NCBI GenBank assembly: GCA_026120035.1
Contig: JALRME010000013.1
Coordinates: 434,001 to 498,000, forward strand
Length of the DNA: 64,000 nt
Direction: 5' to 3'
Source: Coleophoma eucalyptorum
Taxonomy: Eukaryota; Ascomycota; Leotiomycetes; Helotiales; Dermateaceae
Both the position numbers and the translations under genes were made by a program. Positions 1 through 10,390 of the stretch are shown piece by piece. Position 1 is the stretch's first letter, and every line of letters starts with the position of its first letter. A model generated the notes under the pieces. It saw nothing but the letters and a program-made list of their open reading frames with translations, made no database searches and was not told the DNA's origin.

Positions 1-3000
1 CTGGCTTTGGGCAGACAGGAAGCACGAAAGCATTTCGAACATCACGGATATACATTTTGCGGTCTGAAATTCATCCGGTCGCTCGCCCTGGGTACCACAT
101 TCCCCCGAACTGAAAGGAATTAAGCTTTCAGCGTAATCTAAGGACATTCCTATTGTCTATTATTCCAATCCAACTCTATCGGACTTTGGAATTCTGGCTT
201 GTAAATATGCACCAACCCCAACCAAAGAGGAGAGAAGAAGGAGAAGAGGGAGAAGATAGAAGGAAAAAAGGGAAAATTAAGGATATTCAGAAATGGTCAC
301 GGGTTAATACTGGAGTAGACCGACCGCCTTGTGTAGGGTATATATGGGTGCATTGTACTATTGCAGATCTTGCCATGTGTCTGTCAATTCACAAACAGCA
401 AGGCGTATCGTCGTGTAGCGCCGAGTTTCAATATTTTGGGATGTTAAGAATTCGATAAGTTATTCCCCTTAGTGTGCCGAAAGATAACGTAAGGTAGTTG
501 CCAAAAGAAAAATAGTTGGGCCCGACCCCCTGGGAAACTTCGAGCTTAGATATCACAGTGATGACCATTGGTCTTCTGCCTTTTCGCTTGATGGGTAAGT
601 GTTGCTCGTTTAAGTTTCTCCTTGGCTTGAAAGCAGGAACTTCAAACTCTCGAATGCACAAAGAGATTGTTCTCCGAACAATCATGCGGTAGTTCGCTGA
701 ATCTATGCTTATCCTCATCGAGTTTGGAGACTTTTGCCTTACTTGCAGAGCCAGACGTTATCTCAGCCTCGAGGCCGAGGCGATGATAGATGAGATGTGT
801 TGGTGGCCTTGTTTCAACTCCCAGTTCCCAGTTCCCATTTTTTTCAGTTTTGTTTCACCACCTACCTCCAGCCATTGCCAGTACTCTATCTATTGCTATC
901 TTCGCCTCATCGGTCCCTTTTCCCCTGGGCCACTGTTCTTCTGATGTGGCAAGAAAATAGTTGAGACCTGACTTGACTTGACATGACCTGACGTGACCGG
1001 CTGCAACTTGACAGGTGTGGATGCCATCCCATTCGTAACGTACGATTCCCACGTTTTAGCCACCTGCATGTAATGCAATCGTCGCTTTGGAATTGTGGAG
1101 GGTGTGAGGATTGCGATAATATCAATCTTCCGGAACCAGACCTTGGGTGGTTGATCGGCTTGGCGACGGTCATGATGAACTCTGCAGGCTCTGCTTGCAT
1201 GGCGAGATACTTCATGCGAACAATACAGCGGTGAGGCATCATACTCTGTAGGTTGTCGATCACAATTGCATGATGGATGGCACAGTCTGATTAGGAAAAG
1301 GAGCGTCAGCGACAATAGTATCTCATCATGACTGAGGTGTCGACTTGATAAGTCGATAGATGCATGAATAGACAGACGGCCGCTAAAAGAAGCGACTTAC
1401 CGACTCCATAGGGCTCAAACACCAGCTTACCTCAGAATGTAGCTCTTATTCATTCTCTGTGCTGTTGTCCGAAGAGCTGCAGGAGTCTTGGAGGCTTGGA
1501 GTATAGTGAGCTGAGGTGGTGTTCAAGGAGATGCATGTGTGAGATCCCTCATACCCTTACCCTTACACGGATGACGAGCCCCTTGACGAAGATCAGACCT
1601 GAGATTCGCTTGTGCCTCCTCCCCATCCTCTCTCAGTTCACGCTCCCGAACTTAGGGGCCATCTCTCCTCGGCGTGCCCTTACTCACGACCCTCGATACA
1701 GGAATTCGATGTCTGGGCTTGATCTTCCACCCAAGGCAGACTCGCCTGGCGATGTTTTAGTCTTTCTTCGTGACGTGGACCTCGATGGACAGATGACGGT
1801 AAGACGAGGCGGACTTTGCTGCTCTGCTCGCTTCGGGCATGCCATGGCATTTGCTTACAACTTACAACTGACCGACCGTATTATGGCAACTCCACTCTTT
1901 CTGCTGCTTCTGAAATCTGCATTGGCATCTGAACTGCAAACTCCACAAACGCCAAACGGCACCACAGTATAGCACAGCAGAGTACGGCAGAGCACACCCA
2001 GAGCAGCACGCTGAACCGCAGCAAGTATAAGCGGAAACAATGGCCAAGCCTGCCCAATTGAGAGCAGGCCCGGCTCTACTTGGTCCTTGGGCCATCCATC
2101 CCAACCATCATCCCCCTCATCGAGCATTATACTTGTAGTTGTTCTTGCGCACAGTCGCTCGTTACTTGCTCGCTCGCTTCGGAAAGGTGATTCCTGTCCC
2201 AGACGGGCTCGCTGCGGGCGAAAGCGAATACGTAGTGTAGTGGACAATGCTGCTTGCTCGGTCTTAAGACGCCATGAGGTATTGCTGGCCTTGGCTTTTG
2301 CCTTCTCTCTCTTGAACCAGCGTGCAATTTTGTTGGCGAAGAAGAATGGGATTGATATTGATCCTGTATTCACGACGGTTCTTGCACCCTGCATCTGCGA
2401 CCATGGAGCAGATATGGAGGAGGGACCTTGCATGAAACTAACCTTCCTCCGTACTGTACGAGCTGACGCGACCCAAAACAAGCAGCGCTTGGCATCACTC
2501 TTGCCCATCGCGCTTGGCAGTCGACGTCGCCGCCATCATGGGCAGCTTCAGCAGCGCCAGCTACTGCTAGCTACCAGCTACCAACTACCGGCTACCAGCC
2601 CACAACCTACAAGCAGTGTGCTTGCTGGTCACCTCCTCGCAACAACGTCGTTGTAACCATGCCAATCCCCAAACATTGAGCTCCATTCTTTCTCCATCCA
2701 TATCCATCAACCACTATCCTTCTCACCCTCTGCAGCTACGCCTTTTCCAATCAGGCCAGCGAGCCCCATAGTAGGTCCGTCCTAGGTAGGTAGGCGATCC
2801 CAAAGCCAACCCCCGAACCTAAAGCAGGAATGAGAAGATCATAGCTTTAGCGACTAGAGAGAGGGTGGCTGTTGCGTTGGGTATAGGACTTACTGGCCTA
2901 CTGGGGTGTCCGATGGGCAACCCATCGCTTCGTTTCCGCTTCCTCATACCTTCAAGAATGTACCCTTCCTCCCTCCTTGCGACCTGACCACACCTTCCTC

Positions 3001-3506
3001 CCTCCTCGTACCTCTTCTACTTTGTCTAATCTTTCAAGAAGGGCTGGATCACTTCGACGATTCTATCACTTTTTGAACCTTCTTCTGTTGATCCTGGAGA
3101 TTTTGGTGGAGGAATGCACATTTCCCTCGAGAGCATTTCTATCGAACTCTACATCTTTTAATTCCTTCCGTGGTCATCTGTTCAACGCGTTTCAAGAGGG
3201 GATCAATTATAAAGCTGTGCTTTTCTTCCTCTTACTCTAATTGCCTTTCTTGATCAGCGATCAAGCAAGTGTCATTGATTCATTTTTGCCTCGCCTACCT
3301 TAATTCATTCATTGCATTTGGTGTCAGAAGGGACACTTTCTTCCTCGGCCAATTGCGTAGTTCTAGAGAGAGACTACCAGACAGCGAGGTCGAGATACAG
3401 AATTTGTATCATTATTATCGTGTGGCATACCGGCGTCGTATATCTTCTCAGGGAAGGGAAGAGAAAGCAAGCAAGCAAGAAATTTGAGGAAGGACTAATC
3501 GCAATC
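1..3506. other. Gene-free left flank
   Basis: No reading frame in this stretch looks like a conserved protein. The longer open frames overlap on opposite strands and have low-complexity composition. It holds a TGACY-type repeat at 966-998 and short CTACC/GCTACCAG direct repeats at about 2561-2610. From about 2950 to 3500 it becomes CT-rich on the plus strand with poly-pyrimidine runs, which is typical of a fungal promoter and leader, and it leads directly into the start codon at 3507. Confidence 0.6.
966..998. repeat. TGACY pentamer repeat
   Basis: Imperfect tandem repeat of TGACT, TGACA, TGACC and TGACG units in the left flank. Confidence 0.7.
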
Positions 3507-4571
3507 ATGTTGGTTGACAAGACAGCCCTCCTCCTCTGCGTAGGCACGTCCCTGGCTATGCCAACCTTTCCAAGATTGGAGCAACACCACCGTACGTCCT
3601 ACTCTTTCTCTACTCTGATCGCAATCAAATTCAACTAACCCTTCCCTTGTCTTAAAGTCCTACAAGAACCACTTCTTCCTCACCTTGCAGAGCTCTTTAA
3701 AACACCATACCTTCACTGGCCCTCAAGCCCTGCTGGACGTACAAGCACGCACTCCACGCAAGCATCAAGTAGCCGCACAGGCAAATCCAGGACAAAGAAC
3801 CACAAATCCAAGAACAAGTCTGGGCAAGCAGCGGCGTCGTTATCAAAGGCGCATCCGAAGACGAATTCCAAGACCAATACTAAACCAGTGTATCACCAAG
3901 CTTCGACAAAGAAATTGGCCTTGGAAGCTGGAGAGAAAGGGGAAGCAACGACGATTTCAGCATTGAACGATCTCAAGATCATTGCCGTGGATCCTTTCAT
4001 TCCAGGAGAACCAAACCCAAAATCAAAAACCGAAGCTAAAGTTCAACAAGTGCAAGCTCACTCAGCACCAGAGCCACAGATACAACCACAAACACTAATC
4101 CCACCTCAAGAACCCATAATGCAGGACCGCAAACACCCACTCGACGCCTGCCTTTTCACCCCCCGCACCCCACACTACACCCAACCGCAAGCCCTCACCT
4201 CCACCATCCCATGGACCGCGCTCTCGACGCTCCTCCTCGACACAGCAACCACTATGCTCACAACGCCCACCCACCGGCGGCGCAACCTCATGGAAACAAT
4301 CCATCTGGGCCCCGCGCTAGAAGTGCGCGCTCTGGAGAATGTCTACCTAGGTGTGACTTACACGCGGAACGGGATCCGGGGGAGAAGACCCGCAGCCGCG
4401 AAGGATGAGGTTGAGGAGGAGGCCATGGAGCGCGAGGAGAAGGGCGTGCTAGGCTGTCTTGGGGAGGCCGTTTGGATGCTGAGCGAGCAAGGGATGGGTA
4501 TGCTGGAGGGTAGTTGGGAAGTGCCGGATGGAAGGGGACGGATGGGCTTCTTGATTTGGAGGATTGATTGA
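3507..4571 (+). CDS. Putative secreted protein of unknown function
   Basis: Two exons, 3507-3591 and 3658-4571, separated by a 66 bp intron (GTACGT donor, TTAAAG acceptor), give 332 residues in one frame. The first about 18 residues (MLVDKTALLLCVGTSLAMP) look like a signal peptide with a likely cut after SLA. Residues about 55-110 are Ser/Thr/Lys-rich low complexity, followed by a Pro/Gln-rich stretch. The last about 120 residues are more ordered and contain ALENVYLGVTYTRNG, then an acidic patch and a Trp-rich end. I do not recognise the family. The mature part has few cysteines, so it is not a classical cysteine-knot effector. The stop codon lies inside a GATT repeat. The CT-rich upstream DNA supports this start. 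The gene converges with stuA. Secretion is inferred from the N-terminus only. Confidence 0.65.
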
Positions 4572-4577
4572 TTGATT
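4562..4577 (+). repeat. (GATT)4 microsatellite over a stop codon
   Basis: Four GATT units cover the end of the preceding coding region. The stop TGA at 4569-4571 is part of the repeat. Confidence 0.9.
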
Positions 4578-5644
4578 GAACAAGTGATGGAACTTCCTTT
4601 GCTATAGAAAGAGGGGGTCGGACTGAAGGACTTTTATTACTGGGATCTTGAAAAAGAATTGGGCAGAGCGGCTTTAGAAACGGAGTATTTTTCCATTTGT
4701 TTTCTTATGGACGCGATGGGTGTCCATTGAAAGTTCGTCATCGGACCCGGAGTTAGGACTGAAATGGGAGGGTTTTATATTATTATATCACGGATAAGAT
4801 GTATGAGATGGATTCACGAGTTTCACAGATCATGCAGATCTGAAAATTATGTAGTTGGGACGAATATCAATCAGATGATACAAGTTATTCACCAAGTATC
4901 ACATCAAGTAAGAGCAACTTCCCAGTCACATGAAAGGCCAGAATCATCGTAGGCAGAACAATAGCTTTTAATTTCTCTCGTAAAGTCGTTCATGGGTTAC
5001 ATAAGAGAGCCATATCCAGCAAAATGTTGAGCGTGAGAATAGTGTAAAGGTAGTAGGAGAGTCATCATATCGTCATAAAAATGTAAAGAAAGGAAAAAAA
5101 AACACGAGGGAGCCACAAATGAAATCATACAACATAAGAGAAAAATATTCTCGACAAAAAAGGCTTCTGAAGCCAGTCCCATCGCGCCTAGGTTCATTAC
5201 AGGCGTTTTGTAAACCACGCCATCTCCGCTCGTTCGCAAAATGCTCATCTCTTCGAGAAGAATATGTTCGCACCAAGAAGAGATCTTTTCCCCACGCGAA
5301 GCATAAATCATCAGCAGCCGTACAGTAGCCAAGTTTCGACCATCGTTAAATTCCAAGGGTCGTAACTCGTTGTCATAAGAAGTAGAACATTGTGCCGAGT
5401 ATTTCGGGCCCGGCGGTTACAAAGACAATCGTGAAGATCTAAGAAACATTTCGTTTCAAGGAATGTGATATGGTAAAGGCATGATTTTATGTTCGTTGGC
5501 GTGATGGGCCGGATGTCGAAGAAGAAGAATAACCGTACCCCGGTTTCCCTAGAAGCCACCTTTGGGCTATGCCAAAGGCCAAGAATAAGAGCAAGTGCTT
5601 CACACAAGTGGTGTCACCAGCTGGGGTGAAATACCCAACTCGAG
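4572..5644. other. Convergent 3' intergenic region
   Basis: About 1.07 kb between the 3' ends of the secreted-protein gene and stuA. It is AT-richer than the flanking genes, with A-runs near 5093-5103 and no conserved frame. It most likely contains the two 3' untranslated regions and their poly(A) sites. Confidence 0.7.
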
Positions 5645-8053
5645 TCACCGCCGTCTTTGCGTAACGGTCGAACGTTGCCGGTTGAGAGGTGCTCCAAAGC
5701 TTTCCGTAACAGAAGCTTCATGGATTGTTTTGCGTCGCTTCAATCCTTCTGGGTCTGCACCAGGTCCTCGACTAGACGGTCGGTTATCCTCCTCATCATC
5801 TCGACCTCGCTTGCCGGTTCCTGGAGTGCCATTCATGGGCTGTTGCACAGCATATCCATTGGACACGGCAGCGTTTAAATCAGACGAAGAAGAGTAAACA
5901 CCAGCTGGGCCATTGTTGGCTGTTCCCCGCTCACTGCTCATTACATTATAGAGGTTGCTTGAAGGTGGTTGGGCTCGAGGAGGCGTACTGTAGCCGGCTT
6001 GCTGCTGGGCATAGTATGGCTGTGGGGGAGCAGCTGTCCGCGGAGTTGCTCGTCCAGAACCAGCTTGATGATTGGGTGACCCAGTCATCTCGGGAGACAG
6101 GTGGCTATGCTCAGTTTGCAGAGATCCAACAGCAGAGCCATTGGCATAGGTATATGGCTGGCGATTTGTATCATAACTGGCAGAGTTACCATGTGTGTAC
6201 TCAGTGTCATGCTCATGCTCAGCCTCCTCCTCGCCTTGACCATGACCAACTTGCCCATTTCCCTGGCTGTGATGTAACATGCCATTTTGATCTTTGTTAT
6301 CATGATGCTCAGGCTCTCCAGGTCCACGCGCAGATGGAGGTCCCATCTCGTTCTTAACATAAGGATTAGTTTGGTCATAGCGGCCCATTTCTTGTTGTCC
6401 AGGTCCTGATTGAGGATAAGAGTTCTGCTGCGGGGGTGGTGCAGAATACATTTGACGAGAAGTGTCATATGGTTGAGAACCTTGCTGGTACTGCTGCATA
6501 TTCTGAATAGAATTACCAGGAGGGGTAGTTGCTGGGGTTGTGGGCATTGAGCGTGCATTGCTCAGGCTGGTATCAATAGACAGAGGATTTGCTCCTTGTT
6601 GAACGTTTCCCATTCCTTGACCTGTCCATTGGAAGCTACCATCGGAGCTGCCCATATTTCCCATCACACTAGACGCGCTTGTAGGAGGTGTGGGAAATGT
6701 GTGCGCTCTATCCAGTCCCGGTCGCCCGATGTTTGAATGCGGCAACGGAGGTTGCGAACCCGGGCCGGGTAAGGCGCCTCCAATCGAGTTGGTCATTGAG
6801 TGATGGTGGTGTTGATGAAGAGAGGGCAGGCCTGGAGCTTGCGTGTTTCGCATCTGGTTCTGCTCCTGCTTTCTACGCTCCGCAGCCGCCATTACGGCGT
6901 TTGTGCGGGATTGGTTTGTTGGGTGATACAGAAGTGCACCTATGTTGTGAACAAACAATGGATACAGCAACTCAGTGATCTTCTCCTTGTTGGCAAAATC
7001 TAATGCGCGCTCGAAAGGAATCCTGGAATGTGTTAGGATCTTTGCCCATTGCAGATTTGATTCTGTAGCTTACCAAACTCCCTTCAGATGCATAGGGCCA
7101 ATCTTCACCACGTGTCTCATCTTCTCACTCTTCAAGATGCCATCTCTCCGACCTCTGGTCATTTGTGCTACATTCAAGAGCTTTGTTCCATTGATCATAT
7201 GATTATCTGTGAACTATTGTCAGTATGAATATATACAAGAGAGTCGAACAATGAGCGTACCTTCTCGTCGTGCCACGCAGACACCTTTGGCCTCGACTTG
7301 GAAACACAAACTTCCCTCATCCTCCCATAGTGTCGCTGTAACTCTTGGTTTCATGCCCGCCGGTGCAACTTGACCAGTCGTATCAAAGCCCTGCGGTTGT
7401 GGGTAGCCTTGACTGGGCATTCCAGGCTGAACTGATAATGCTGGAAGCGGTAGAACATTGCTTTGGACGCCCATTCCGCCTGGGCCTTGGTGGCCTCCAG
7501 ATTGCGGTGATGCAAGCCCATTGTTGTAGGCATATTGTGGGTATGGGTTTGGTGCTGGAGAATATTGTCCCGGGCCGGGTTGGAGGAGCGGTGGCTGTTG
7601 ATGGTGCCCGTACTGACCCATGCCGCCTGAAGTCACAGTTTGCGGTGGTGGTGGTTGCCCACCTGACATATGTGAAGAATAATACATGTCTTGAGGGTGT
7701 CCCTGATTCATGTTAGGATACGACTCTTGGTTGTAAGAGTATCCCGGACCGGATGGAGGTGAATTGTGGTATGCGGATTGCGGTTGAGGAACGGGCAGCC
7801 CTGTATTTGCTGGCAAAGTGGGTGACGGTGTCTTGGGACCGTTGGACGAAGATGCCGTGGTGTAAGAAGAGTGGGAACTGCCGTTCAAGATGGAAGAACC
7901 AATGGAGCCAACCCGGGGTGAGGAGGTACCGGAGGAGTACGCCTGTTGCGGCTGGGGCAAAGGTAGTGAAGGCAACCTCTCATTCACATACAATGGTCGT
8001 TGTGCCGCGTGATGGTTGTAGTATGGTACGTCAGTGAGCCCCCGGGTGTGCAC
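5645..8053 (-). CDS. stuA: APSES transcription factor StuA
   Basis: Sequence-specific DNA-binding regulator of conidiophore development and differentiation. Exons on the minus strand: (8053)-7261, 7206-7074 and 7022-5645; introns of 54 and 51 bp. The APSES domain is spread over all three exons: [38 protein letters not shown] and [10 protein letters not shown], then [17 protein letters not shown]. After it come a Gln/Pro/Ser-rich region with [10 protein letters not shown], the conserved [18 protein letters not shown] and the basic motif KRRKT near the C-terminus, a likely nuclear localisation signal. From recalled Aspergillus StuA, the family start aligns with Met at 7711 ([11 protein letters not shown]). 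That start gives 653 residues. The frame stays open and protein-like upstream to a TGA at 8098-8096 but has no ATG there, so a longer form would need an upstream exon. The feature covers the open extension from 8053. Confidence 0.93.
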
Positions 8054-9121
8054 TTGTGATATCGACGGGAGATCCAGCTTTTCGGTTGAGTCTGTTCAGG
8101 TCCCAGTGGACAAGAAGGTGCTGTTTCTACAGTACAGGTCGCAATCTATCGCGATTGCTTGGGCACTGCTAAGCTTTGGAAGGGCTATTTTGGGCGCGAT
8201 CCGCAAGATCTGAAATCGCACTTAAGAGCTAGAGACGATGGAAACCTGAAGGAACATAGGTTTTCGAGGAGCGGGAGTACAGAATTGGCTTTGGGGAACA
8301 GGTATTCTTTCGTTTTATGGATCGTGAAAGACAGAAAGATGCATATGCCGCGCACAATGACTTCGTTATAAAACTTCAAGGGACTCGGAAAGCAAAGCGT
8401 TTGTCTCGTAGAACGTCGTTAAAAGGATGTCTTGGTGTAGTGATGCCTCGGCCAATGCTGTGATCAAAGCTCCACGACAGGTAGTAGATGGGTTTGGGGG
8501 AAGATGCGCGCAGCTGCAGGAGCTTGTGTATCGACGTCGCTTGTTGATCGGTGCAGCTACCTCGAAGATGCGCGCAACGTACTGGGTCCAAACTTCGTGA
8601 AGTTGTCGCCGTCAAGTAAGGGCAGGTGCTGGGGAGACAATGGGGAGCGGGAAGTTGTTGTCTTGAGGATTGCTTCGTCCTGCCACACGTCTAATGCAGG
8701 AACGATGGATCAGTAAGGCGTATGCAGGAAAATGCGAACAGCGGGAGTGCGCAAGCAGAAGGGATAGTTGAGGCTTGGAGGCGAAGAAGCACACACCTAT
8801 TCTTATTTTCTGGATCTCGACTTGACCACTTCTCTTGGATGGTGCGCGCTCTCCTCAGCCTCTTTTTCTATAAAATAGAGAGGTCGGTGCAGGTGGGGAA
8901 TTGGGGAGGGGGGGAGCGAGGCAAGGGACAACAGCTGAGGTGTGGTCGGCAGTCCAGTCCAGTGCGTGCAGTAGAGGCGGAAAGGGAAGAGGTTGGTAGG
9001 TGAGAAAAAAAAGGATGAGAGAAGGGTTGATGAGTTTCGGTCGGAGGAGATAGAGGGAAGAAAAGGTTTAGAAAAGGCAATAGACGAGCGTCGAGTCGAG
9101 GAAGTGAGAATAGAGTAGTCA

Positions 9122-9168
9122 GGTAGCAAGGTAGCAAGGTAGTTAAGGTAGGTAGGTAGGTAAGTAGT
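9122..9168. repeat. GGTA-type short tandem repeat
   Basis: Two GGTAGCAA units followed by several GGTA units in a GA-rich tract, in the probable stuA leader. Confidence 0.75.
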
Positions 9169-9410
9169 AATAGTAGGTTAGCTGTGGTCGTCGTAGTATG
9201 TTGGATTACTTTTCTGGTGTGTTGAACGCACTTGGTCTCTGAGCTGGACGGCGCGACGGGATTGGACGAGATGGAAGTTGAAGTGGGAAACTGGGTGTAT
9301 GAGTGGTGGAGTGGAGGGGGGAGAAGGTAGCAGCACGACTGGGGGGACTGGGTACTGGGTACTGGGTTCTACAGAAGGTACTAGGTTGCGCTCTCTTCCT
9401 GGTTTGGGAT

Positions 9411-9512
9411 CTTGCTTGCTTGCTTTGCTTGCTGATGGTTACTTGGATGCTTTGGATGCTCTGGTTGCTTGCTTGGTTGCTTGCTGGGTTGCTTGTTGCT
9501 TGCTGCTTGCTT
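9411..9512. repeat. Degenerate TGCT/TTGC repeat tract
   Basis: About 100 bp made of imperfect TTGC, TGCT and TGGATGCT units. On the minus strand it reads as GCAA/AGCA repeats just downstream of a strong GTAAGC donor, so it may be intronic in a spliced stuA leader. Confidence 0.7.
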
Positions 9513-10318
9513 ACCTCTGGCCTGAGGTCTGGTCGTCGTCGTCGTCGTTGGCGGTGTCTGGCCTCTTCGCCCACACCCCCCCCCCCTTCCCTCTCTGCCT
9601 CTCCCTCTTTCGCTCTTCTTCTATCTGCTGTCTGTCTCTCACGCTCGCTCGCGTCGCTCTCCACTCCGCTTCCTCTTCCTCTTCCCTTCTTCCCTCCCCT
9701 TCCCTGCCCGCCCGCCAGTGCCTCCCTGATCCCTGCCACCCCTCCCAGCGCCCCTGTTAACGCTAAGACCAACGGGGCATCGAGAGATAGCTAGCTGGGC
9801 TAGCGGGATTAGCGGCACTAGCAACTCTAGTCTGGTCGCCGAGGGTTAAACGAGCTTGGCTGGAGGAGAGAATTGCTGAGTGGGTGGAGAGCCAATCGGG
9901 AAGCTAGAGGTGGGGACGCTGTTGTGGAGGGCAGACGAAGGAGGCGAGCCAGGAGGGATGAGTGGAGTGCAGAACAGACGACCAGAGCCGAGCGAGAGAA
10001 AATGAGAGCGAGAGCGAGAAAGACCGGCCGCCTACAACCCTTGGATCACTGGTTGGCGAGGGCGAGCTTGGGCGAGAGAGGGTGCTCGAGCCCGCGAGTG
10101 ATTGAGTTGTGTGATAGTGATGATTGTGGGTGGGGAGGGCGAGGCCAGTGGACCTGCTGTGGGTCTGTGAGCAAAGAAGGTCCTCAGCATCCCCATCCAG
10201 TTCAGACCAGGAGCCCAGCAAGCAAGACGCAGGATGCTTTTCACATCCGTAGACCTGCGCTGGACTGGATTGCCCTTGATGGCGAACAGAGACGTCGGCA
10301 TGATCTGGTGATGCGAAG

Positions 10319-10390
10319 CAATGTGATGTGATGTGATTTGATTTGACCTGACCTGACCCAATTTGATTATTGATGATTTGATTTTTGATT
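10319..10390. repeat. TGATG/TGATT/TGACC simple repeat
   Basis: Run of TGATG, TGATT and TGACC pentamers in the stuA upstream interval. Its TGACC part resembles the repeat at 966-998. Confidence 0.7.

Noticed and set aside
1855..2508. 217-codon minus-strand open frame
   Set aside because: It overlaps a long plus-strand frame (2087-2656), has no recognised motif and biased composition. Neither frame is supported over the other.
9206..9794. Long open frames on both strands (for example 188 codons, minus)
   Set aside because: They come from GC-rich and CT-rich low-complexity repeats, start without ATG on the minus strand and encode Arg/Ser/Gln runs only.
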